Assembly: GCA_964394585.1 (NCBI GenBank)
Contig: CAYMYI010000060.1
Span: 1 to 24,831 of the forward strand
Reading direction: 5' to 3'
From: CAYUJH01 sp964394585
GTDB taxonomy: Bacteria; Bacteroidota; Bacteroidia; Cytophagales; Flammeovirgaceae
Length of the DNA: 24,831 bases
Shown here: positions 8,701 to 14,934 of the stretch, piece after piece
Numbering within the stretch: the stretch's first letter is position 1
Layout: every line of letters starts with the position of its first letter
Position numbers and translations under genes: made by a program
Notes under the pieces: generated by a model
The model's database searches: none
Told to the model about the DNA's origin: nothing
The model's input: only the letters and a program-made list of their open reading frames with translations

Positions 8701-9544
8701 TCCCCAAAACGGTACGGTAAAACACATAAATAGAGCCTAAACCTGGCAGCGGCACATATGCTTTTTTGGCGAAGTCGGTAAGGGGGAAGAGATGGTTTTT
8801 TAAAGGGGCGTGCCCGCCGTGCAAGCTGTTGCTATACATAGGGTGGTGCGCTGCTACCACGATTTTTTTCTTGTAGTTTCTTAAGATTGCTTCGTGTAAC
8901 GCCATCAAAAACTCGCCATCGGTGGCAGTGCCGCAGTCCGAAGTTTCGTCGGGTTTATCGTGTGGGTGTAGCCACCACTGCGTATCGATGAGTAAGAGTA
9001 CGAGGTCTTCTGTAAGAGGAACTTCCACAGGCCCGGGGCAACCTCCTTGAGGAAAATACACCGAATCACTTTCTAAATAGGATCTTACAAATCGCTCTTC
9101 GTTCATGCGGTTGTTCCATCCGTCGGCTTTTCCATTGCCCCAATCGTGGTTGCCCGGCACCATGATTGCCTTACCGGGGAATTCTTTGGCAAGATCGAGC
9201 TGCGCTGCTAAATAGATTTCGGCTTGGGCACGGTAGGTATCGGCAGAATCGGGTAGCCCAGCCGGATATAAATTATCGCCGAGGTAGAGTAATGCACTTT
9301 GTTCGTTGGCATTCTTCAAATGCTTTTTAAGTAGCTTAAAGGTGGGCTCTAAGGGAGTGGTCGAAGCTTTACCGGCATCTCCCAAGAGGAAAATGGTTTT
9401 TTGAGGAGAGGTTTGAGGGAAGATGTTATCGGCTTCCCAAGAGCTAACCGAAGGGTTGTAGTATGGTTTTGGGGCTGAACATTGGTAAAAAAGACAGCTA
9501 GTAGCGAATAATAGAGTAAATAAGAAAAATATACGGCGATTCAT
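5738..9544 (-). CDS. metallophosphoesterase / kinase-like / Omp85-barrel fusion protein
   Basis: A 1268-residue envelope protein. Residues 1-22 are a signal peptide, possibly lipidated at Cys17 or Cys22. Residues about 49-390 are a calcineurin-type metallophosphoesterase with all metal-site motifs: GDAG (55-58), GDN (89-91), GNHD (131-134), HH (233-234) and GHDH (313-316). Residues about 430-700 carry IGDWDRHDDQW (Asp620) and then PRDRDQAF (Asp647/649). That spacing is like the catalytic and metal-binding Asp pair of HipA/FAM20-type kinases; this reading is mine. A Gly/Asp-rich linker (about 815-860, YGFGGNDFF then IIGGDGEDT) leads to a C-terminal Omp85/BamA-type barrel with LGG...LRGF (LRGF at 1160-1163) and a terminal Phe. 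The phosphoesterase and barrel calls are firm. Substrate and partner are unknown. It probably shares a transcript with the upstream SdiA-regulated lipoprotein gene. Confidence 0.85.
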   Translation of the reverse strand: MNRRIFFLFTLLFATSCLFYQCSAPKPYYNPSVSSWEADNIFPQTSPQKTIFLLGDAGKASTTPLEPTFKLLKKHLKNANEQSALLYLGDNLYPAGLPDSADTYRAQAEIYLAAQLDLAKEFPGKAIMVPGNHDWGNGKADGWNNRMNEERFVRSYLESDSVYFPQGGCPGPVEVPLTEDLVLLLIDTQWWLHPHDKPDETSDCGTATDGEFLMALHEAILRNYKKKIVVAAHHPMYSNSLHGGHAPLKNHLFPLTDFAKKAYVPLPGLGSIYVFYRTVLGNIQDIPHPRYKQMRDALTSVFQLHPNLMYVNGHDHALQYHLKDEVHYITSGAGCKQTYVAKRKKAQFAFAQKGFARLDFFENGEAWLTFYTPTADGNEGEIVFQKKLFTDTPTPESGELGKPGIDYGGETATVAANPQLAAKGFKRWFLGSNYRAEWTQPIGNTPYFDIAKERGGMTILQKGGGMQTRSLRLGLQSDLEKQYVLRSIEKYPEKAIPLVLRNTIAAEIVEDQISASHPYAAFVIPDLAEAVGVYHTNPKLVYVPRDPRMGIYAADFVPGLYLHEERPAKDRRDVDSFGNPKDIDGTSTVLENIREDNDDLIDYEHVLRSRLFDLWIGDWDRHDDQWRWAEFKDKKRDVKIYRPIPRDRDQAFFYSDGVLMKIGTRKWGQRKLQGFHDKIRDPVGLGFNARYFDRTFLTEPDWNDWKTMVHYFQENLTDQVIEEAIRQFPPEIYPYSGETIIRKLKARRDQLESSARALYESITKEVDVLGSDKHEFFEVQRLDDDRTRVRVFKMKKKDREKKHLMYERTFLRSETKEIRLYGFGGNDFFQITGEVAKGIKIRIIGGDGEDTVEDSSSISGLGKKTHLYDIRTATTFTSKGEVRNRMANTPEVNRYNRKAFEYNLAIPLLSFNITPDDALFIGGGTQITTHGFRKAPFKARHTLLGNFAPKTTSFNLEYLGEFTKVIGNWDLVLDAEIKSPNFVDFFYGFGNETENQVETQGNEFNRVRYEQVILKPSLRHTSANLKHQFSLGYYLQIISLEDDDDPSRFIYQPESGLDQEDLNQTRVFDGAFFNYQLDTRNDKTVPTEGIHFTAGVGRITGADEAQRQEIEFTQLRGDFSLYLSLGKYQRLTWATRVGGAANLGDYAFFQANTLGGQRNLRGFRRMRFAGDHSVYWNNDLRLQLFELKTYLFPFKVGITGIYDVGRVWYNDESSRDPSVSDGSSEKWHRGYGAGIWFTPFEATVIHFDLTTSDDQDNLLPFVRFGFLF

Positions 9545-9655
9545 GGTTTTATAACTGCGTTTATGTAATTGGAGGATTTCCTTGATGTGATGAACCTAAG
9601 GCTTTTCCAAGCCAATGATGTTTAATCATCTATTAAAAATAATAGATAATCGTAC

Positions 9656-10522
9656 TTAAAAAGTAGGCGAGAACACTAGAATATTGGCTTGTTGTCCTTT
9701 AGCTTCATTTGAGATGAAAAGAGTGCCATCCGGGGCAAAACAAATGCCTTCAGGTTGGTGAAAATACTTGTGGTCGAGGGGTTCTTGGTGTAAAAATGAT
9801 CCGTTTCGATCTAACACCAGTAGGCGTTTCCCTACCGAAGCGATTATGTAGAAGTGTTGCGTAGTAGGGTGCACGGCAATTCCTGACGGAGCGAACTCAA
9901 GCACTTTCCGTTTTACCATTTTTCGGGCAAGGTCTTCTAAGTCGAGGTACAATCGCGGGTTTTTATTTAGTTTTTGAGTTTGAAGATTGTAGGCAAACAC
10001 CGATTTGTGTTTTTTATGCTTTTCTTTCAAGCCGGCATCTGCCTTACAAGCAATGAGTAGTTGGTTTTCGGTGGGGTCGTATGCAAGCCCTTCGGCATCG
10101 TTATCTATTGAAAGAGGTGTTTCAATCTTAAGGGTTGCTTTTTTGCCACCTTCTCGGGCAACTCGGTACAAATCGCCATCGGAACGCAAAACATACAACG
10201 TACTGTCGGCGAGGGCAAGTCCTTCATAGTCCCCATCATCTGCAAATTCATAGGTCCCCACCACTATTTTTTCAGAAGGATTGTACAAAAAGATTTTCCC
10301 TTTTTCATCTTGTACACAGGCAAGCAATCCGTTGGGAAGCCACTCTACCCCAGAAATTTCGTTGAGCTCGCTAGGGAGAAAATGCACTTGTGAAGGCGTA
10401 TCAATTTGATAGGAGAACTCAAAAGTGCTTTCAGCTACCTCTTTCTCAGAAATGCTTTTTTGGCATGCTAGTAAAGAAAAAATAGTTATGGTATTTGCAA
10501 ATAGCCTAACGGATGGTCTCAT
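9656..10522 (-). CDS. SdiA-regulated (YjiK-like) domain lipoprotein, beta-propeller
   Basis: A 288-residue predicted lipoprotein; the signal ends FSLLAC with Cys20 as the lipidation site. The mature chain matches the SdiA-regulated family pattern: LNEISGVEWLPNG near the start, then DDGDYEGLALADSTLYVLRSDG, NDAEGLAYDPTENQLLIACK, PSGIAVHPTTQHFYIIAS and, near the end, HQPEGICFAPDGTLFISNE. These repeated blades indicate a beta-propeller, a fold often used to bind ligands or hydrolyse esters. The family name comes from the E. coli SdiA regulon and does not define a reaction. The gene lies 111 bases upstream of the phosphoesterase/Omp85 fusion on the same strand. The only structure in the gap is a weak A+T-only palindrome (9628-9647), so co-transcription is likely. 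Confidence 0.83.
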   Translation of the reverse strand: MRPSVRLFANTITIFSLLACQKSISEKEVAESTFEFSYQIDTPSQVHFLPSELNEISGVEWLPNGLLACVQDEKGKIFLYNPSEKIVVGTYEFADDGDYEGLALADSTLYVLRSDGDLYRVAREGGKKATLKIETPLSIDNDAEGLAYDPTENQLLIACKADAGLKEKHKKHKSVFAYNLQTQKLNKNPRLYLDLEDLARKMVKRKVLEFAPSGIAVHPTTQHFYIIASVGKRLLVLDRNGSFLHQEPLDHKYFHQPEGICFAPDGTLFISNEAKGQQANILVFSPTF

Positions 10523-10586
10523 ATCGGTATGGATTTTCTTACAAACTTATGAGAATTTGTTAGGAAGGCTTTAGAAGTTTATGTCA

Positions 10587-10617
10587 AAAAAAAGCTCACC
10601 ACATTGCGGTGAGCTTC
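10587..10617 (-). terminator. intrinsic terminator after fadD
   Basis: Nine-bp stem AAGCTCACC (10593-10601) with GGTGAGCTT (10609-10617) and a 7-base loop. On the minus strand it is followed by eight T (10594-10587). It sits 8 bases past the fadD stop and separates fadD from the SdiA-regulated gene. Confidence 0.9.
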
Positions 10618-10625
10618 ATTTGTGC

Positions 10626-12317
10626 TTATGCTGCAGGCATTTTGGTTTTTTCTTCTTCTTTTAAATGTCGGCGCAATATTTTACCAACGTTGCTTTTGGG
10701 AAGTTCTTCGCGGAATTCGTAGTGTTTAGGCACTTTGTATCCGGTGAGGTTTTCTTTGCAAAACGCTTTGAGTTCCTCGGCGGTTAAGTCATCCGATTTT
10801 TTGACAACAAATATCTTTACAGCCTCTGTCGATTTAGGATCGGGAACGCCAATAGCGGCAGCTTCTAGTACTTTTGGGTGTTTTACCACCACATCTTCCA
10901 CTTCGTTGGGGTAAACATTAAAGCCCGACACCAAAATCATATCTTTTTTTCTATCCACGATTTTAAAGAATCCTTCTGGCAGAATCATGCCGATGTCGCC
11001 GGTACGCAGCCATCCATCTGGAAAAAAGCATTTTTCGGTTTCTTCTTCTCTCTGCCAATAGCCTTTCATTACCTGTGGACCTTTGGCGCAAATTTCGCCC
11101 GATTCGCCCTCGGCAACAGGGTTGCCATCGTCATCTAAAATGCGGATGAGGGTACTGGGCATCGGTTGACCAATCGTTCCGATACGTTCCGTGCCGTTGA
11201 GAGGGTTACATGTAAGCACCGGCGATGATTCGGTGAGGCCGTAGCCTTCAAGAAGGGCTACGCCGGTAACTGCTTGCCAGCATTCTGCTACGGCTTGCTG
11301 TACTGCCATACCGCCGCCGATGGCAATTTTTAAATGGCTGAAGTCCACTGAATTAAAATCAGGGTGGTTTAGCATCCCATTATATAAAGTGTTTACGCCG
11401 GTAATTACCGTAAACGGATACTTTTTCATTTCTTTGATGAATGCAGGGAGGTCGCGAGGGTTGGTAATCAGTACGTTACGTGCTCCAATTTTAATCATGA
11501 GCATACAGTTTACCGTTAGCGAGAATATGTGATAGAGTGGGAGGGCGGTAATGACTACTTCTTGTCCTTGTTCGAGTTTTGTACTCATCCAGGCAGAGTT
11601 TTGCTCTAAATTCGCCACAATGTTACGATGGGTAAGCATGGCTCCTTTGGATACTCCTGTGGTTCCTCCGGTGTATTGCAGATAAGCGATATCGTCGCCT
11701 GAGATAGAAGGGCGTGTATAATTAGCGGCTTTGCCAAGGGTAAGCGCCCGTTTGAACGGTATTGCTTTTGGAAGTGAATAGGCAGGTACCATTTTTTTGA
11801 CATGCTTCACTACTAGATTTACGATGAAATCTTTCGGAAATGAAAGCATATCGCCTAATTGGGTTACAATTACATGTTCGATGCCTGTATTCGGCAATAT
11901 GTGCTGCAGTTTAGAAGCAAAATTTGCCACAATTACGATAGCTTTTGCACCCGAATCGTTGAATTGGTGCTCCATTTCCCGCTCGGTGTAGAGTGGGTTG
12001 GCATTCACCACAATCATTCCCGCCCGGATAATGCCAAACATGGCAATAGGATATTGTAGTAGGTTAGGCATTTGTATGGCAACGCGGTCTCCTTTTTTCA
12101 GGCTTGTATGGTTTTGCAAGTAAGCGGCAAATGCTTGTGTCAGTTCATCTAGCTGGCGGAAGGTAACCACTCCACCCATGTTTTCGAACGCAGGTTGATC
12201 GCCGTATTTCTGAAATGCTTCTTCGATGAGTTCCATGAGCGAGCCATAGCGGTTCGGGTCAATTTCGTGTGGAATTCCTTCAGGGTAGTTTTCGAGCCAG
12301 GGTAATTTTTCTTCCAT
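10626..12317 (-). CDS. fadD: long-chain fatty-acid--CoA ligase
   Basis: A 563-residue ANL-superfamily enzyme that activates long-chain fatty acids to acyl-CoA through an acyl-adenylate, feeding beta-oxidation or lipid synthesis. The length matches E. coli FadD (561). The P-loop-like YTGGTTGVSKGAM (215-226), the GYGLTES block with Glu363, DGWLRTGDIG, the hinge region DRKKDMILVSGFNVYP and the C-terminal catalytic Lys546 in NVGKILRR are all present. No membrane segment is seen; such enzymes act at the inner face of the membrane. It appears to be transcribed alone: a strong terminator follows and a spacer of about 460 bases with an operator-like palindrome precedes it. Specificity for long chains is inferred from overall similarity. 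Confidence 0.93.
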   Translation of the reverse strand: MEEKLPWLENYPEGIPHEIDPNRYGSLMELIEEAFQKYGDQPAFENMGGVVTFRQLDELTQAFAAYLQNHTSLKKGDRVAIQMPNLLQYPIAMFGIIRAGMIVVNANPLYTEREMEHQFNDSGAKAIVIVANFASKLQHILPNTGIEHVIVTQLGDMLSFPKDFIVNLVVKHVKKMVPAYSLPKAIPFKRALTLGKAANYTRPSISGDDIAYLQYTGGTTGVSKGAMLTHRNIVANLEQNSAWMSTKLEQGQEVVITALPLYHIFSLTVNCMLMIKIGARNVLITNPRDLPAFIKEMKKYPFTVITGVNTLYNGMLNHPDFNSVDFSHLKIAIGGGMAVQQAVAECWQAVTGVALLEGYGLTESSPVLTCNPLNGTERIGTIGQPMPSTLIRILDDDGNPVAEGESGEICAKGPQVMKGYWQREEETEKCFFPDGWLRTGDIGMILPEGFFKIVDRKKDMILVSGFNVYPNEVEDVVVKHPKVLEAAAIGVPDPKSTEAVKIFVVKKSDDLTAEELKAFCKENLTGYKVPKHYEFREELPKSNVGKILRRHLKEEEKTKMPAA

Positions 12318-12488
12318 ATTTACTTTAGTTATGAATGAATAAATGATTGTCTATAGAAAAATAATGGATATAAAGCACAATTACAGTATTAACTTCAAAT
12401 TGTGCGCATAGTTTTCAGTTTGTGTGGTCTTTGAGGTAAGAATGTTTTTAAAGAGGCAAGCAGATACTATGATCGAAAGTCGAAACTT

Positions 12489-12502
12489 GTTTAATATTAA
12501 AC
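12489..12502. promoter_or_regulatory. perfect 14-bp palindrome, possible operator
   Basis: GTTTAATATTAAAC reads the same on both strands. It lies about 170 bases upstream of fadD in the divergent spacer. A second, looser element (GTTT-4-AAAC, 12544-12555) lies about 55 bases away. A repressor site for fadD is possible, but the bound factor is unknown. Confidence 0.3.
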
Positions 12503-12664
12503 CCGCATAAGCGAATGTTTATATTTTTTTCAAACCGAAGATTGTTTGGTTAAACATCCTATACAGAATAAATGTATCATAAATGCTCATTAAGCTGTTT
12601 TTTTATTTCTAAATAGTAGATTTTTTCAAAATATTTAAGTAACAGCTTATCGTTTTTACTTAAC

Positions 12665-12720
12665 ATATAATTCATATTAGAGCAAAATATTAATATAAAA
12701 TAAATATATAATTCACATTA
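12665..12720 (+). repeat. direct repeat of a 15-base element, 41-bp period
   Basis: ATATAATTCATATTA (12665-12679) recurs as ATATAATTCACATTA (12706-12720), one mismatch, 41 bp apart, about four helical turns. The second copy ends 10 bases before the -7 element. Low complexity makes chance a real option. Confidence 0.45.
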
Positions 12721-12730
12721 ATTCAGCACG

Positions 12731-12738
12731 TATATTTG
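12731..12738 (+). promoter_or_regulatory. Bacteroidota -7 promoter element for the secreted beta-sandwich gene
   Basis: TATATTTG matches TAnnTTTG exactly. A start of transcription a few bases downstream would leave the ATG at 12750 with almost no leader, which argues for a start codon at 12777 or 12795. No clear -33 TTG is visible. Confidence 0.5.
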
Positions 12739-12776
12739 CTTAGCCGTTTATGTTTGCATCGTTCGTTAAGTTAAAA

Positions 12777-13421
12777 ATGAAAACGCAATTAACTATGAAA
12801 ACAGTAAAAGTAACACTTAGAACATGGGTACTTATGGTAAGTACGCTGTTCATCGCAACGACTTCTTCTTTTGCCATCGATGGCGTAAAGGATGACGTGA
12901 AACTAGTGGTAAAACCCATTAGCGACAGTAAAAAAGTGCTTTTTGGACTTGCACATTTGCAAGGGCAATCGGCAGAATTGCAAATTTTTGATGGGCAAGG
13001 CCGAGTAATTTACCGCGAGTTGTGGAAAAATCGCCAAGAAGGCGCCCATATTTTCAACTTCTCTCAGTTAGAAGAAGGCGAGTATAAGTTCCGCGTAACC
13101 ATTGGTGATCAGGTTCTTCAAGAGTCGGTTCTGATTAACAAAGGAGAAATCCATTTGAGCCAACAAGCTGTTCTATTGCCGCACGTAAACGTGAGCAATC
13201 GCAAAGTAGTATTGTCATTAGCCAATGCTTCAAATACAGCTTTCGATTTTACTTTACGCTTTTTCGATGCTTCGGGAGAGTTAGTATACACTGAAAAGCC
13301 TGAAGTAGAGGGTGTACAGTTTGCAAAGCGCTATAATTTTGAGAAAATGGCGGTGGGAACTTACACATACTCAATTGCTTACGGTGCTCAAACCTTTAAT
13401 GGTCAGTTTGAAATTAAATAA
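12777..13421 (+). CDS. secreted two-domain beta-sandwich protein, resembling type IX sorting-domain folds
   Basis: An exported protein of about 214 residues. The frame is open from an ATG at 12750, but the promoter position and the signal peptide favour 12777 (A-rich upstream) or 12795, where MKTVKVTLRTWVLMV...SSFA forms a classic signal. The mature part looks like two successive beta-sandwich modules of about 85-90 residues. The first contains AELQIFDGQGRVIYRE...NFSQLEEGEYKFRV, the second FTLRFFDASGELVYTE...YNFEKMAVGTYTYSI. This I-x-x-F/Y-D-x-x-G...L-x-x-G-x-Y pattern is that of type IX secretion C-terminal sorting domains. Here both copies make up the whole protein, with no catalytic part. 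Function is unknown; a surface or adhesion role is a guess. A strong terminator follows. Confidence 0.78.
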   Translation: MKTQLTMKTVKVTLRTWVLMVSTLFIATTSSFAIDGVKDDVKLVVKPISDSKKVLFGLAHLQGQSAELQIFDGQGRVIYRELWKNRQEGAHIFNFSQLEEGEYKFRVTIGDQVLQESVLINKGEIHLSQQAVLLPHVNVSNRKVVLSLANASNTAFDFTLRFFDASGELVYTEKPEVEGVQFAKRYNFEKMAVGTYTYSIAYGAQTFNGQFEIK

Positions 13422-13449
13422 ACGCAGTAAATTAAGTAAGTAACACATG

Positions 13450-13483
13450 AAACGGGCTTCCCAATCGGGGAGTCCGTTTTTTT
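13450..13483 (+). terminator. intrinsic terminator after the secreted beta-sandwich gene
   Basis: Thirteen-pair stem (13450-13462 with 13467-13479, including two G-T pairs), AATC loop, and a T run to 13483. It ends next to the stop of the convergent dipeptidase gene (13485). Confidence 0.88.
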
Positions 13484-13484
13484 A

Positions 13485-14231
13485 TTAATCGCAAAGGGGT
13501 AAGTCGAGCACCGCATACTGTTTGTTGCGGTACGAAAAATGCCACCACTCCGAGGTAATACCCCCGAAACCTTCTTTTTCGAGTACTTCGCGCAAAAATT
13601 TTCGGTAGGTAATCACGGAGTCGGGTAAATCGGTATAAGCAAAATGTGATATTTGCCCGAAGTAATCATATGGAGAGCCCATGTTGACTTCTATACCTGC
13701 ATGATTAATTAGCGTTAAGTCTACGGCCCCTCCTCGGTTATGCACAGAGCCTTTTGCAGGGTTTGCTACATAGCGATCGTCAGGATAGATTTCCCACATT
13801 TTCCATTGTACGGAGTTGGGGCGGTAGCAATCGAATAATTTGATAGAGTATCCTAGCTCTTTAAAGGTCTGGTGTGCTTTTACTAATGCTATTGCAACTT
13901 CTTTTCGCAATAGACATCGTTGGCATGGGTAAAGTACTTGTTGCGTAAAATTATCGGTGGTGGCATACTTTACATCGAGCACGAAGGTGCTATCGAGCTG
14001 TAAAATGTCAATCAAAGCGGTATCAGGTAAAGATGCCAGCCATGTATCAAGCGTATCGACGTTGGCTTTGGCTGTTTCGGTCAGAGGAGTTTCCTTTCGT
14101 TGAGTTTCGGCAGTTATTATAGTGTCGGGTTGTGTTGAGGTAGGATGTTGGGTTGCTTTTTTTGTCTCATTTTGACAGCTTACGATTGTGCATAGCAAGG
14201 TAATAATAACAAAATAATACGCGTATTTCAT
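13485..14231 (-). CDS. D-alanyl-D-alanine dipeptidase (VanX/DdpX-type, peptidase M15D), lipoprotein
   Basis: A 248-residue zinc dipeptidase. The VanX signatures are all present: CYRP with Arg137, SVHNRGGAVD with zinc ligands His164 and Asp171, and EWWHF with catalytic Glu228 and zinc ligand His231. YPCQRCLLRKEVA matches the conserved YPxxRCxLRKE segment. The N-terminus (MKYAYYFVIITLLCTIVSC) is a lipoprotein signal with Cys19 as the likely lipid site, followed by a Thr/Gln/Lys-rich linker to about residue 55. The enzyme therefore works in the periplasm. Cleavage of D-Ala-D-Ala released from peptidoglycan, with amino-acid recovery, is the likely role; there are no vanH/vanA neighbours, so a glycopeptide-resistance cluster is not indicated. 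It follows the OmpA-like gene after 131 bases containing a long hairpin. Confidence 0.9.
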   Translation of the reverse strand: MKYAYYFVIITLLCTIVSCQNETKKATQHPTSTQPDTIITAETQRKETPLTETAKANVDTLDTWLASLPDTALIDILQLDSTFVLDVKYATTDNFTQQVLYPCQRCLLRKEVAIALVKAHQTFKELGYSIKLFDCYRPNSVQWKMWEIYPDDRYVANPAKGSVHNRGGAVDLTLINHAGIEVNMGSPYDYFGQISHFAYTDLPDSVITYRKFLREVLEKEGFGGITSEWWHFSYRNKQYAVLDLPLCD

Positions 14232-14268
14232 GACCAGACAAATAGTTCTTAAACTCTCAGAAGATATA

Positions 14269-14318
14269 AAGCAACTCTTATTCGCCTGTTCAAACTCGTA
14301 GCGGATTAAGAGTTGCTT
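14269..14318 (-). terminator. long hairpin between OmpA-like gene and dipeptidase gene, possible terminator
   Basis: A perfect 12-bp stem (AAGCAACTCTTA, 14269-14280, with TAAGAGTTGCTT, 14307-14318) encloses 26 bases that can add about four more pairs. On the minus strand only a mixed TATATCTTCT follows, so a terminator is possible but not clear. Confidence 0.45.
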
Positions 14319-14362
14319 GTAATGGAATTGGATGATTTATTACCAAGTAGTTCAACAGTTGC

Positions 14363-14899
14363 TTATCCGTTGATATACCCGCGCGATTCGTAGTAGATGT
14401 TTACCTTAGCACGCTGATAGCGGGCATCGCCCGGTGCACCATCAATCCAAGACGCTGTTCCTTTATCAGGGTCGAAGTAAGGTTTGACATCCATCGTTTT
14501 TAGAAACAACTGGCGTTGGTTAATATACTGGCGAATACTGCGTGTTTCACCGTTTTTTGTAGCTTCAAACTCCAAAAGGAAGTCATGAAAGGCTTCCATC
14601 ATTTGGCGAGCACGGTGTACAGCTAATTCGGTATTTTGTTGGGTGTCGTTGCCCGAGGCTTGCCCTCTTCCCTCGATTGAAATGCGGTAATCGGTATTAG
14701 GGTTGTTTCCTACATTTTTTAAAATTCCTTCACAGATTTTAGTGGCAATTTCCTGGTAATCAGGATGCTGAAAATTCTCTTTTGTAAAGGAAGCATTGCC
14801 ACTAGGAAAGCCATTGACCGTACGAATCGTGGCTATAATCTGTGGTAGCGAACGTTCGCCTTCGGGGATTTCATTCTGATCGAACGGGTTGTAATCCAT
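14363..14899 (-). CDS. OmpA-like-fold protein without signal peptide, unknown function
   Basis: A 178-residue protein beginning MDYNPFDQNEIPEGE with no signal peptide or membrane segment. Residues about 73-115 (YRISIEGRGQASG...NTELAVHRARQMMEAF) resemble the OmpA/Pal peptidoglycan-binding core I-x-I-E-G-H-x-D...N-x-x-L-S-x-x-R-A. The C-terminal RYQRAKVNIYYE resembles its last strand. The Asp of the core motif is replaced (GRGQ), while the RA pair is kept. Two things are therefore odd: lack of export and loss of one of the residues that usually bind diaminopimelate. The gene follows pepP after 35 bases on the same strand and is probably in its operon. The OmpA-like reading is inference from motif shape; I do not recognise the family. 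Confidence 0.65.
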   Translation of the reverse strand: MDYNPFDQNEIPEGERSLPQIIATIRTVNGFPSGNASFTKENFQHPDYQEIATKICEGILKNVGNNPNTDYRISIEGRGQASGNDTQQNTELAVHRARQMMEAFHDFLLEFEATKNGETRSIRQYINQRQLFLKTMDVKPYFDPDKGTASWIDGAPGDARYQRAKVNIYYESRGYING

Positions 14900-14934
14900 A
14901 ATGCTAACAAATTTATAAGTGGAAATAAGTGTAT

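Larger units (their letters stand above)
12318..12776. other. A+T-rich spacer between divergent fadD and the secreted beta-sandwich gene
   Basis: No coding region is supported here. It holds a perfect 14-bp palindrome (12489-12502), a direct repeat of 15 bases with one mismatch (12665-12679 and 12706-12720), and a consensus -7 element (12731-12738) just before the plus-strand gene. I could not identify the fadD promoter. Confidence 0.6.

Noticed and set aside
9628..9647. Palindrome ATCTATTA-AAAA-TAATAGAT between the SdiA-regulated gene and the fusion gene
   Set aside because: Almost all A-T pairs and no T tract; unlikely to stop transcription and common by chance in such spacers.
13485..14231. 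VanX-like gene as part of a glycopeptide-resistance cluster
   Set aside because: No vanH, vanA-type ligase or VanRS genes nearby; the lipoprotein signal points to a periplasmic peptidoglycan-fragment role.
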